Shown: positions 12,223-23,801 of the stretch, piece after piece
How the letters are laid out: each line of letters starts with the position of its first letter
Numbering within the stretch: the stretch's first letter is position 1
Notes under the pieces: model-generated
The model's database searches: none
Told to the model about the DNA's origin: nothing
The model's input: the letters and a program-made list of their open reading frames with translations, nothing else
From: Absidia repens
Taxonomy: Eukaryota > Mucoromycota > Mucoromycetes > Mucorales > Cunninghamellaceae
DNA: 64,000 nucleotides
Assembly (NCBI GenBank): GCA_002105175.1
Contig: MCGE01000003.1
Location: 248,001 to 312,000 of the forward strand
Reading direction: 5' to 3'
Translations under genes and position numbers: made by a program

Positions 12223-13164
12223 TTTTTAGAAAATTCCATGTATATTCCAACAAGACATTGATGCCGAAGCCAACCTGACCGGTGATCTAACTGATGTAAG
12301 TTATATGAGGATTTTCGTTTTATAATTTTTATATACCTTGTCTTATCATTACCACCACACTCTTTTTTCTATGTTTTTAAGATACCTCAAGGATCAAGAA
12401 TCGAACTTCCATTTTGGTTGGCCAAGGCATTTGCCCAATTGACGTAAGTCGCATAAAATACTACTGCTGTTGATTTGAACACGGGGAACTGACCTCATTT
12501 TCTTTTTGATACATATCTACAGAATGGAAAGTAACCAGTAAGTTGCCTAATTGGGCTGTAGAGAGGAAGTGGTTAGCGGGGAAGGATATCTCAATATAAT
12601 GATAATAACTGACTCCATATATTGAATAGACAACTGCTGCAAATAGAATTACCCAAGGCGTTTAATGCTCGTGTACGGAATGCATTGGAGGCAAGTCCGT
12701 CGACAGTGGATTACCGCTTATTATGCCCCTTTTTTTATCTCTTCGGAAACAAACTCTTAGATCTGGTGGTATTTCCTGAACTTGGTCGTGTATTGGAAAG
12801 AGTAGGTCTATTAATGTGTCGTGTGTGTGTGTGTGTGTGTATGTGTGTAGATCATTGATTCTCCTTTGATATATGATTATTAGGCATTCAAAACTCGTTT
12901 ACGTAATATCATGGATTATTCTCAATCAGGCACAAATGGTATGGAGAGCGACTTCTTACAGAAATTGGATGAAACTGAAAAAGGATGTAAGTGCAATACA
13001 TATGAAAACAAAGAAAAATGTGAGGGAGGGGGATAAGATCTTTTATCTCATTTTATTCTCTATGTTATATTGTAGTATTTAAGACTGGTCAAGAAAGTGC
13101 GACTCAATTACGGCATTGGTACAATAAGAAACTATTTAGTCTTGATTACAAACCTCTTAAATAA
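12047..13164 (+). CDS. PSF3: GINS complex subunit Psf3
   Basis: Subunit of the GINS tetramer of the CMG replicative helicase. Seven exons: 12047-12097, 12230-12295, 12382-12443, 12523-12537, 12630-12801, 12884-12986 and 13076-13164. The product begins with acidic residues and IDSILAEYTKIPCIF. It has the family signature PQGSRIELPFWLAKAF, then IELPKAF, FYLFGNKLL, and LFKTGQESATQ near the end, matching the layout of metazoan Psf3. Exon 4 is a 15-nt microexon (TMESN) that could be skipped without shifting frame. The tail RHWYNKKLFSLDYKPLK is short. Converges on the gene at 14.0-17.1 kb. Confidence 0.92.
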
Positions 13165-13894
13165 AAACCAATTCATTGCATCATATTCCATCTTGTTTTA
13201 CTTTGACCGTTATCTTTTGTGCGTGTCTGTGGGGGGGGGTGATGGGGAAATGAATCGGTGATTTTTTGTCGTAGCAGTCCGATTCTTTTTAGCTGTTCAA
13301 CATGCAAAAAAACGAGTAGCGCCTGAAAACATTGCTTAAGCGTCAAACCTCAAACATCAGCGGATGTTATATGATTGGAAACGTAAGCTTGACAAATTTG
13401 ACATTATTTATATGTAGTTCTGCAATATGAACAACGCAAAGCCCTGTTGACGTAACATCATGAATCATCTCTTATCTCTTTATCTGTGTGTATGAATGGT
13501 TGTTTATCATGGCATTGTATGGATCTCTCAAGTTTAATGGGAATTTCATAACGTTCGTTCAATGATCCAAGACCCCTAAAACAATGGCGCAACAGATTGA
13601 CTTCTTCTTTTGGTTTAGATGGTGTCAGTTTTTTTTTTTTTTTTATGCATAGTTGACATATACAATATCTATATGATATTCACAGTATTTTTATCAAATA
13701 AAAGCAATTTTTTTATGTCAATCAAATCAAGACAATTCATTGAGACCTTGTTTATATATCAAATAAAATAGCATTGGTTTTTATTGTGTGCATCGTGTAT
13801 AAAATATGAGGGGAATGGGAATTGACAAAAAAAGAGGGGAGTGCGGAAGAGGAAAATGATAAAGTCTAATGTATAAAATGTATATAAATGGAAG

Positions 13895-13958
<64 letters not shown>

Positions 13959-14047
13959 GGTGGGTGGGTGAGAATAAATAATAAATGAAAATAATAAAAA
14001 CAAAGCTAAAGGAAAAAATGAGGGAATAATAACTAAACTAATATGAA
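13165..14047. other. Convergent intergenic region with compound microsatellite
   Basis: Lies between the 3' ends of PSF3 and the downstream minus-strand gene. A compound microsatellite, (TA)n then (TG)n then (GGTG)n, occupies about 13898-13970. No gene is seen. Confidence 0.7.
13898..13970. repeat. Compound TA/TG/GGTG microsatellite
   Basis: Uninterrupted dinucleotide TA repeats pass directly into TG repeats and then into five GGTG/GGTG-like units. Confidence 0.9.
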
Positions 14048-17000
14048 TTATACAATACTAAGCATCCAGAAAGGAGATATACTTGGCCGGCCTTTCGCTT
14101 GATCATCCAAAATAGATTGCATGATTTCATTCATCACGGGATCATGATGATAAAAATGGGTAGGTTCTTGATCCACAGTGTAAATATTTCCAAATCGTTC
14201 CATGGCCACAGCTTGTTCTATCCATTTTCGATCATCCAGGTATTGTTGCTGTTGTGAGGAGGAGGGAAATGCGGTGGCATGATCAAATGCGCTTTTCGCC
14301 ATCATCAACAAGGGTCGTAATTTACCATAAGCCCATACACGATCATTGTCGTTCCAAAGAGCGGCCTTTTCTGCATAGGTTTGCAAGTGGCGTGTGACCG
14401 AGTGCGAAATCGAAGCCCCATTCTTTGCTGTATAATGCCAGATATCCTTCGCCACCCCAGTGTTTTGAATACCACGAGTCAATGATGTCCAGTACTGTAA
14501 GTTCAAACTTTCATAATGTAGCAGGACTTGCCATGCTGGTGTGGTAGTCGACATTTCCTGATCATCCTGTTCCCCGTTGCTGTTGATCACCGTTTGCCCA
14601 GGAGGCATCATCATAGATTGTAATCGTAGTTGCTGATAAGGTTGTTCACCATTTTCTTTGAATTGTTTTCCAATACGCATCCGACATCGGTTGGCTACAC
14701 GTAATAAAAGTCGCACGTCGTTGGTAAAGGCTGCCAAAGAGGTCACCTGGAGATCATACAGAACACCACGATGATCCGTCATTTGAGCTAAATGAATGCC
14801 GGCAGGAGAAGTCACCAAATATTCCAAGAAATCCGCTGTCATCGCTTGCATATAAATGTATTCCTTATGGGTCAAAAGTTGCATCCTTCGTAAGAGTCGT
14901 ACACAGTCCAATAAAGAAGATAAGTCCGTTTTGGTGAGGTCAGAGGTATTGAGTAAGCGGTTGTTACTGCCATGGTTGTTGTTGTTTTGGCTTGATGAAG
15001 AAGAGGGGACCGAGGAAAATGCGCCACCATTGACACCACTGCGATGATATTTGGATGAACCTGCGGAGAGCCGACCAAAACTTGGAAAAGAGTATCCTTG
15101 ATCAGATAAAAAGTCCAACAAATGACTATCATCAGGAATCCGTCTTGCTGAGCTATATTGATCTTCATCCGCCATTGCCTTTTCTTCCAATAAATGTACC
15201 CTAATCATGTTGGCCGCCATTTTTCCATAATTGTCATTGCCAACAAAATAATGTGCAAGTGTCAGGATTGTAACGTTCTGAGATAAGGGACCCAAGCGTT
15301 CAGGACCAATGTTTGATGACGAAGATGATGGTCCAATAGGTTGATGTTGCATGCCGTCGACCATGACGTTTGACTGATCCTTTTCTTCCTCTTCTTCACC
15401 TACCACGGCTGGGTAATGAGTGTGTAAATCGTTGATAATGGTATCGGCGCGAGTCACCAAAGATTTAACCACATCCGTAATGCCATTTTCCTTATTCCAG
15501 TATCCATAACGGATTGTTGCCATTTCTTTGTCGTTGTATAGAAACATCTTGTCTTGTCGATAATCGCGTCGGGCAATGCTTTCATCCAAACTGTCCAAAG
15601 AAGATTGAATAGCCAATAATCGATTGAATGCCCGGATGGATGATGCTTCCTTTTTGTTTTCTTCTTGTTGAGGATTGCCGCTAAATAATCGAAATACCCA
15701 TCCAATGCTACGGAAATTGCCTTTGTCTTGACTGTAAGGACGTTCGCTGGGTTCCCATGGCACCGTTGGTCGAGAAAGCCGCCGGTTTTCCAAAGCACCA
15801 AGCGTCCACAATAATTCAAGCTAAAACAAAAAATGTATGTAAGTAAAATGAGCCTATACCCTATGGGACTTTCCTGTGCCCTTTTTAATGTTTCTTACCT
15901 TGCTACGTCGGCCATACCGCATGTTCAGATTGTATTCTTCGGTGGCATCGTATCGAAATATAATTTGAGGTTCTTCAGGTGCCTTGGGTCGTTCATCCAA
16001 ATTGTTCAACAGGACCGAGTTGTTCAATAAACGAGTCATAGGGACGATAAAGTATTTGGTGACGGCGCCATGATTATCTAATTGAGCCTTGATTTCTTGA
16101 AATCCATTGTTGCTGAGATAACAGTTGCCATCAAAAGGCATGATCCATTTGGCATTATCGATTGTTCTTGCATGTTCAATCGCAGTATTTCGGCCACCAT
16201 TCTATTATATATAAAAAATTAGATAATCAGCTTATCAATCAAACCGGTAAAGGAACGTGAGTGTACTTACGTTATTCATAGCGTATAAATTCTTTTCGTG
16301 ATAAGTATAATCCAAAGCACGCAATTTGGCGACCTTGCTGTACCTTCGGTAGTCATCCGAGTGTAAAAAATCAGGTTCAGTGAAGTCCTCCAACCGGAAG
16401 TCCAAGTGCTTGTAGACGTCTTCTTCGAAAGGAAGTCGAATGTATTCCTTGTTATGGCGATCCAATAGACGAATGATGGTAGCTTCGTTGGCAGTGTTGG
16501 AGATGCGATTCAGTAAGAAGATCTTTCTAGTGTTGGGAAATTCAGGTTCATGTTCTAAGATAAACTGCAGGTTGGATAGAGTTTGTCCTTCTTTGTGTCT
16601 TGGTGGTAAGTCGTTGCCGATGATGCGATAGAGAATGATGTGATCACGATTAGTGGTCATAGTTGTATCAGGATATGTCAATGGAGTTTGTTGCTTGTTA
16701 ATAGTATAGTCGTTGTTGTTGATATTATTGTGTTGTTGTATAGGAGGTGTAATTGGTAAATCAGAGGGAAGATCCTTAACAAAGTTGAAGAAAGGCAGAT
16801 ACCCAAATAACAGCATCAAGCCTACCAGTAATAATAGCAGTTTGAGCCATCGCGGTTGCTGCCGATATTTCCTTGCCGTCCGTGCTGGAAGATAAAAGAA
16901 TCGAGACGAAGGTGTCGTTGCCTTGTCTTTGTAAAAATAACGTTTGTTGTTGGTATTTTGTCCCAGGTCCACTGTGATCATGTCTGAAGTTGATAGATGA

Positions 17001-17110
17001 TGTCGACGAAAAGTTCTGTTGTTATCTATTGAAGGCGATAAAGGTGATGATGGCGATGATGTTGTAGATGAGGAGGAGATATGAATATCGTGACTAAATG
17101 GTGGCATCAT
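14048..17110 (-). CDS. Type II membrane protein: glycosyltransferase-like region plus alginate-lyase-like region
   Basis: Three exons on the minus strand, 17110-16271, 16201-15899 and 15820-14048, encode 971 aa. A Ser-rich cytosolic tail is followed by one membrane anchor (about residues 87-105, LKLLLLLVGLMLLFGYLPFF), the topology of a Golgi enzyme. The luminal part begins IILYRIIGNDLPPRHKEGQT and continues with NGGRNTAIEHAR and WIMPFDGNCYL, which look like a GT-A-type glycosyltransferase fold. The C-terminal half contains TLAHYFVGNDNYGKMAANMI and LLHYESLNLQYW, resembling alpha/alpha-barrel alginate lyases (Pfam Alginate_lyase). Family assignments are from memory and the substrate is unknown. 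Mucoralean walls contain glucuronic-acid polymers, so a uronan role is a reasonable guess. An interrupted acidic and Ser-rich linker lies in the second half. Confidence 0.7.
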
Positions 17111-17443
17111 TCATTAAAAAAAGAAAGAAGAACAAAAAAAAAAAAAAAAAAAAAAAAAAATCAATTTTATAAAAAAGGGCAATTTGAGAAAATTCAAACT
17201 GTACCTAAAAATACCCAGCAACTTCGAAGTGTCGAGACCAAGCACCGAGATCCGCTGCTTAGCGACAGTATTCTCCCTTTTTTTCGAGAAAAAAATCTAT
17301 ATCATCTACTTTATTTGATGTATGCCATTATCCAAAAGACCATCGTTTTTAATACTGGCCTTTCTCCTATATAAAATAATAATAATAATAGAACCAACCC
17401 AAATCCATCTCCTATCTACCCCCCTTGCCTCCCAACCAGCCAA

Positions 17444-17650
17444 TCAATCCCGTTGAGCGGTTGTTCCAGTTGCAAATGTCTGGAATCCCAACTCCATTGG
17501 AAGATGGTCATCGGGGTTTTTAGGATTTTTTCTTCCATTTCCAACTGGGGATCCTGGCTGTGTTTCTGCTTTGCGAAGGAAGCCCAACGTATCGCACACA
17601 TATAACAGATTGACCTGTGTAACAGTAATGAGCTGTCCTACGTCGCTCAT
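17444..17650 (-). CDS. Possible small protein, 68 aa
   Basis: ATG at 17650 opens an uninterrupted 68-codon frame (MSDVGQLITVTQVNLLYVC... ending TTAQRD) in a region otherwise without coding potential, with a TA-rich stretch 35-45 bp upstream. Composition looks protein-like. I do not recognise it and it has no introns to support it. It sits upstream of, and in the same orientation as, the glycosyltransferase-like gene. Confidence 0.3.
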   Translation of the reverse strand: MSDVGQLITVTQVNLLYVCDTLGFLRKAETQPGSPVGNGRKNPKNPDDHLPMELGFQTFATGTTAQRD

Positions 17651-19249
17651 GGTTATTAAAATAATATTTATATAATTATGTTCTTGACATATATATATAT
17701 ATACTTCATGACTACAGAGAGAGACGACAACGAAAGAGAAAATAGGAGCAAGATGGGAGAATACTGCATGCAGTATTTTAAGTTCCAATTGAGACGATAT
17801 GCAATTTTCTAGGACGACGGGGTGCTAATAGTTGAGATGAAGCAATTTTTTTTTTTGTTTGGAACAGGCCCTATAATTTTTGAGATGATATAAATAAAAT
17901 TGAGACATATGTGTGTTTATTTTTAGACGCTAACAAAAAAAAATAGAGATAGACACCATAAAGCACATCAATCTCGACAACGCTGTAAGAAAAAAATATC
18001 ATGTATTTGCGCGATTTCAGTTCATATGGGCCAAGTAAGAACTCGATATAACCATATGCCTGATATATAAGTACATATATATATTAAATCAGACACAACG
18101 TTGGAGTCATATCTCATCATACTTCGGATGACTCCTGAGATGAAAAAGGCCGTAATAAAATAAAAGTGTTTGAAATGGGTACGCTCTCCGCGAATCAGAA
18201 ATTTGTAAATGTCAATTCGACCAATCGGTATCCTTCCCGTTCCTAAATCCAAAATGTCGGTACTAGAGGAGCCTCCAGTTTAGGGCCAATCAATGAAGCT
18301 TCCACAAGTCGGTCCCAAATGTGTATTTTTTGAAGAATTCAATGAAGTTCAATAACGCAAAGATAGTCAGTCTTCAAAAGGCTGGAAGGGTTTACACTAC
18401 TACCTTACAATACCCATTAGACAGAGCGCTAAGAACGATAGCTGAGACAAGCTGCTTATTACCCAACTACTATATGTTCATTTTTGTTGTGCACGCACAC
18501 ATACATACCCACACATTCAACAAGACAAAATAAACGCATAAAATATACATATGGTAAAAGGACAAGATATATTCAATTTAATTATAGATAGCGTATAATC
18601 AATGACAACTAACACTAAGTTAAGCTAATGATACTATTTTAAAATGAAGGCTAATCTAGTGAAGGTTAGAAATCACAAATCCAAAATGAAAGGGTTTCCC
18701 CATGACGTTTGTTTCGCATTTTTGAAAATGCCCCTAATTCAAATTGTAACACTAATCCTAGATCACCAGTGCCCCAATGAGCCTTGCCATCATATCATTC
18801 AGACTTTCATGAAGGAAAAAAGAAGAATGAAAAGAAAGGAGAGCCAAAAAAGCAAAAAAAAAAAAAAAAAAAAAATTGTATGTGTGCTGAGCCTGAATTG
18901 GCTTTTTTTCACCCCTAAACAATCACAATTAATGAGTGCTGAGCACAACGATTTGGTCCCTAGGGGCTGCCCAACGTGTAAAATGGAGGAGTCTAATCAC
19001 ATCCCATCAAAACCCAAACTTCAATAAAAACCGAGACACCCGGAAAATTGAAGATTTCCCAAAGCTCCAGCGGAGCACTAGAGCGTTTATTGATTGGCAT
19101 GAGTCATTAAATACTATCAAGATATATAATCTACACTAAAACAAATACAAATAAAGTGATAAAAATAATAATAATAAGAATAATAATAATAATAATGTTA
19201 ACACTAAAGGAAAGGGTATAACTAAATCTTATCAAAATCTCCGACTAGA
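17651..19249. other. Intergenic spacer with repeat copy R3
   Basis: AT-rich; contains the divergent repeat copy at about 18540-18930 and an AAT-rich tract near 19165-19195. No other gene is seen. Confidence 0.6.
18540..18930 (+). repeat. Dispersed repeat family, subfamily B copy R3
   Basis: Shares ACACTAAGTTAAGCTAATG and CCAAAATGAAAGGGTTTCCC with the main family, then diverges: GACGTTTGTTTCGCATTTTT and CACCAGTGCCCCAATGAGCC are shared only with the copy at 44.0-44.4 kb. The distal end contains GAGCCTGAATTGGC. The copy includes an ORF starting at 18644 whose product resembles that of the other subfamily-B copy. Confidence 0.75.
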
Positions 19250-21147
19250 CTACTGTGGTGAGCCTTGGAAATCAGCAATGAGCGATCGGACAGCCGAAAT
19301 TGTCCCAAAGATTAGCCCTATCGAAAATAAAGTAAGAGATCTACCCACCTGTCACTATGGTATATTCTATTTTTACTTACCGACAATTCCAAGAACGATG
19401 ATCAAGGAGCACATAAACAGCTCATAGATAGGCTTGTTTCGAATACCAGTAAGTCTAAGATAAAAAGCCACAGGGAAGATCAAGACCAGACCACAATTAG
19501 AAAAGGCACCTAATAAACTGAGGAAATCACCAAAGAAAGGTACCTTAATGGCAATGGCAGCCACAGCAACGATCAGGATGATACGCAAAATGACACGCAA
19601 TACCCATTCCACCCACTTGGAATGATGGAAATCCGAAATGCGGAATACTTTTTCCAGATCCAATGACAAAGCGGTCAGTAATATAGGGCAGGCGAGGATG
19701 ACGTGAAGGGTGATAATGATTTGAGCAGCAATCTTGGCGGCACCATCGGGGATACTATCGTATGCAGGTGATAGCACTTCATTGCCGTAGATTGCGTAAC
19801 CTGGTACCGCAATCAAAAGATACATAAACACACATGTTGTCAAACCAGCAAACACCACCTTGTTCCAATCCTGAGGTCGGCGCATTCCTGCCTCCACATG
19901 TGCATAAACTGGATTCCCACCTGAATGAATCATAATAAAACGTGTGATAAAAAATAAATAAAGTGAATAAATAATGAAAACTAAAATAAAAACATATGTA
20001 TGCACAACTTACCAAAAGAAAAGACAATAGAGCTAAGGGCAATAGGAAATTGATCCCAGATCACCGAGTCGGTATGAACATCAGGATGATTTTTCTTGTC
20101 TTTGACAGATTCCACCAATACAATAAGAATAGTGACCACAGTTGCCAGAGATCCAAAAGCACTAAGAAACCCGACTTCTTTCATGGAGCGGAAAAAGACA
20201 AAAGGAACGGCAACGGCTGCACAGCAAATGATAGTCCATATTTCTTGAGTGAGTTCGGCAGATGTCCCTTGACAAATTGCAAAAATATTTGCGCCTGAAA
20301 GCATCATGAAGATTACAGATACACCGAGCAAGATCACCACAGTAAAAAAGAAGGCCACCCAGCTACCAATAGCACCAAAAGCATCATTAGCAACTTCCTG
20401 ATACGAGGATAATCGTGTACGTCCATTGTGGTAAAGACATTTGATGAGGATAACGCCGGTATCTATTTTTATTTATTCAAGTTTTTTTTTTTTTTTTTTT
20501 AAAAAAAAAAGGTCAGCACTAAAATATATTGAATAAAAGAATTTCAAAGCGAATTGTTCTTACATGTTGAGAAAATCCATGAGAGAAAGAGAATGAAGAG
20601 ACCTAAAAAGGAAACATCCACAGTAAATAAACCATGCTATGTGATACTAGTTTTTATTATTTTTTCTTACCAATCCAACCACCTTGTCGCAATGCATAGC
20701 TATAAAATATAAAAATAAAATAAAAAGGTTAACTGCATCTTCTATATTTCTTATTCCATGAAAATTAAGAGACTTACGGTAGTGATAATGCCCCAGTCCC
20801 AGCCACTATTATAATTTTCGAATCCAAAAAGGATATAAGTCACCTTATGTATGATATTAAAAATAAAAAAATATTTTTACTTTACCGACGCAAACAACGT
20901 TGAAGTAAGCCAAAAAACTTGATCCTTGACTATCGCGATCGATACCATGGTCAAATTGGACAGAGGATTGGTCTTCGACTACTACTATTGGCAGAAAACC
21001 GTGGTAAAAAAAAAAAAAAAAATTTAAACTCTAGATCGAAATTGCTTAAAAAGGGATATGTGTTGTGCACGTTATATTACCTTCACTTGCAGCATATTCT
21101 CTGATGGACGGTACTGGGGATGTTTTTTCTTTTGACTTGAATAACAT
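19250..21147 (-). CDS. Amino-acid/auxin permease family transporter (AVT-like)
   Basis: Member of the AAAP family, proton-coupled amino-acid transporters, often vacuolar in fungi. Eight exons on the minus strand: 21147-21081, 20984-20886, 20805-20778, 20699-20671, 20602-20564, 20462-20013, 19920-19381 and 19317-19250, closing at 439 aa. Signature sequences are VVAGTGALSLPYALRQGGW in TM1-2, YTGVILIKCLY, and FSFGGNPVYAHVEAGMRRP, the conserved FSF-G/Y-P-E-M region of the family. About ten or eleven hydrophobic segments. Three exons are only 28-39 nt. Exon 2 has a tandem acceptor (AGTAGTAGT), so one to three Val codons may vary. Substrate and membrane cannot be told from sequence. Divergent from the next gene. 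Confidence 0.88.
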
Positions 21148-21477
21148 GATGCTAGACAAAGAGAAAGAAAGAAATATAAGAGAAAGAGGGAATAGTCGTA
21201 TACGTAGAGAAGGGGAAAGAAAGAAAAAAAAAGGAAAAAATGGAAGAAATGACGTCGGCTTAAAGGCCATTTTTATTCTTCGGAGTTCTGTGAATATGTG
21301 AGGAAGGGGTTTGTCCCAAAGAAAAGTATTTTCTGGCGGACATTGAAAGAAAATTGGGTGGCTTTTTTTAACTATTCCCGAAAGAGCGAACAAGCCCTCC
21401 TCACTCTATCTGACTATTATTATTTTTTTTTGTTATTCAGTTACAGCTTGTCTATCATACCTTCTCACACATACACA
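21148..21477. promoter_or_regulatory. Divergent promoter with a CRE-like site
   Basis: A 330-bp region between two divergent start codons. It contains TGACGTC at 21250-21256, the core bound by CREB/ATF-type bZIP proteins in fungi, and purine- and pyrimidine-rich leaders on both sides. Functional relevance is inferred. Confidence 0.35.
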
Positions 21478-22213
21478 ATGCTTCGTACTACTTACCACCG
21501 ACTTTATCAATCCAATGGTAAGAAAAAAAGAAAACAGGACAGCATCCTTTGAATTTTTTCTGATGTTCACTACACCGATTCACACTCTGTGTCTGTATAT
21601 TTTTTGTTTATAGTGCGATTGATGAGTACACAAAGCTTCAACGCCACCGCCGCTGCCCAGAAACTACACATCGACTTTAAAACCCCCGGTATTCTGCAGC
21701 AAGCATTAACGCATCGATCCTATTTACAAGGCGCCGAACCCACTAATGACCGCTTACAACGTCTCGGCAACCAAGTTTTATATTTATCAGTGTGTGAATC
21801 TGGTGTCCAGTCACTCGGCAACCAAGCTCAAAAGAACGAACTACGTGCCTACATCACCAAATATACTGATACTGGATTTTTGGCGAAGCAATTTGATACA
21901 CTTGATTTGACGGATGGCTTACGTTTCAATGCGGTACAGTTTATTTATGATATATATATATATATATGGAAGCAAAAATCATCACTTTATATACTTATAC
22001 CTTTGATCATTTCTTCAGGGAACGAACGGTACACCATCACTCATCAAGGCCAAGGCTTTTGAATCTATTGTTGGTGCTATTTGCCATGATCAGGTATATT
22101 AAAATAGGGTTATTATTTTTTATTTTATTTTACTGAGTAACTCATACTGATATTTTTGTTTATAGGGAACCAAAGCTGCTCAAGAATTTGTATCTTCTCG
22201 TTTATTCAAATAG
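21478..22213 (+). CDS. MRPL15: Mitochondrial large-subunit ribosomal protein, RNase III-like (mL57/MrpL15 type)
   Basis: Four exons: 21478-21517, 21614-21933, 22019-22093 and 22166-22213, giving about 160 aa. A basic, hydroxylated N-terminus (MLRTTYHRLYQSN) fits a mitochondrial presequence. The body has the RNase III-like fold signature: ILQQALTHRSYLQG, then NDRLQRLGNQVLYL, then KAKAFESIVGAICHDQG near the end. In RNase III the middle motif is NERLEFLGD; here the catalytic acidic residues are replaced (RLGNQV), so the protein is probably structural. Yeast MrpL15/mL57 is such a catalytically dead RNase III-like ribosomal protein. Assignment to that family is by motif only. Confidence 0.75.
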
Positions 22214-22465
22214 ATTTCCATCTTCTTCTTCTAGTTAGACTATCATCAAATTTTATTATCATCCGTCATTCAAACTTAATAAAGAAAAATATATTCAAGA
22301 GTACTTCTTTGATGAATGTGGGGTGTGTGTGCGTGTGTTTGTGCGGGTCATGTTTGAATTTTTATCTCGGGCGGCATTTAAAATATAGATCAAAGATCAT
22401 GGCCTTTTGTTCGGCTCATTGTTTTGCTTTTTCCTCTTCTGCCCGCGTTCAAATTGTCCACTTGC

Positions 22466-23077
22466 ATGCTCCTTGATGGCAAGAAAGTAGCTTGTGGTAA
22501 GTATAAACTATATATTTATAGTTAAACTTAATTTTTTAGCTTTCGATGTTTCAAACTTATTTTCCTTTGATTCCTACGTTGTTGCCCCTGGCACATACCA
22601 GCCACCTGTATCAAGGTAAGACCCCCCAGTATAAAGTGCTACTTGTATGCTTACACTTTTCTATGATCATTATAGGGACATAGGGCCACTCATTGTAAAC
22701 ATAAGGATCGTGTCATGGTAGAAATCAAGAAAAAGGGTCGACCATCAACCCAATGCGATCGGTGCCGGGCTCTTCGACTGGTCCGTCAACTGCATGTCAA
22801 ATGCAACTGCGGTGATGAAAGTCAATTGAAACGAACGAGGAACGCGCTTGAAGGTAAAGACAATGGTAATAAACAATTATTCGTTAATATTGCCTTATAT
22901 TACATTAATAGATCGTGATAGAAAGAAGAAAATAGCTATTGGCAACTTACGCGCTATTGCACCTCGACGAAAGGACATGATAAAAATTCGCCAACAAACT
23001 AATACCCAAGACCAATCTCTCCTTGATGAACGCCAAAAACCTATATCAATATCATCCACACCACTGTGTCCTGCAGC

Positions 23078-23126
<49 letters not shown>

Positions 23127-23801
23127 GCAGCAGCCGCAGCAGCAGCGACAGAATTGTCTTGTTGTAAATCACCACCCACCAACACCATACCACCATCGTC
23201 GTCACCTTCCAGCTGCTCCTCATCAGCGCAACCAAAGTGCATTCTATCTGGTATTTGCTGCCCTTCTTCAACAACGCAACGAAACGCCATGGGTCAGCCT
23301 ATTCGACTTGTGACCTGCCGCTGTGGTGATTCTTGTAGGTGTATTGGATGCGATGCCCACCCGAACCGTGCAATGAAAATGTATCATCATGACCAAACTC
23401 AACAACAATTAGAAGATCCTTATGCTGGTTATTCGGATCTATCACCAGGAAGACGGCGATTATCCATTGTAGCCAACTGTCAAACAACATCGTCATCTAC
23501 TCCATCCTCACCTTCCACTACTTCTACATCTTCTGAAGTCTCTAGTCTGCACGATCTTGAATACACGTCAAATGACAATGATGATCGGCCAACATCGATA
23601 CTGGCTGAAACCGGGGCCTTGTTTTGTGGATGTGGTTGCAGTCATGCCAAAGATCAATGTACAGATTGCTTTCAGGAATTATGTCAAGGTAAAAAAAAAG
23701 TGGGGTTGGGATATTACTAGTATGCAGCATGATTTCTTATCTTTGGTTTTTGATTATTATTATTTTTCTATCTACGTGTAGATTATTTTACTAGTCGATG
23801 A
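22466..23801 (+). CDS. Copper-fist transcription regulator
   Basis: Zinc/copper-dependent DNA-binding regulator of the Ace1/Amt1/Mac1/Cuf1 class. Five exons: 22466-22496, 22602-22615 (14-nt microexon), 22676-22853, 22912-23688 and 23782-23801, closing at 339 aa. The copper fist is complete: CATCIKGHRATHCKH gives the C-x2-C-x8-C-x-H ligands, and KKGRPSTQCDRC supplies the GRP minor-groove motif. The middle is Thr/Ala-rich from an ACA repeat, Ser-rich afterwards. Two downstream Cys clusters, CRCGDSCRCIGC and CGCGCSHAKDQC, resemble metal-sensing clusters of Mac1/Cuf1-type factors. That suggests copper sensing, either of high or low copper; which one cannot be decided here. Confidence 0.9.

Noticed and set aside
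22895..23290. Antisense poly-Val/poly-Leu/poly-Gln ORFs opposite and alongside the copper-fist gene
   Set aside because: Other-frame readings of the ACA repeat; the Thr frame joins correctly to the copper fist.
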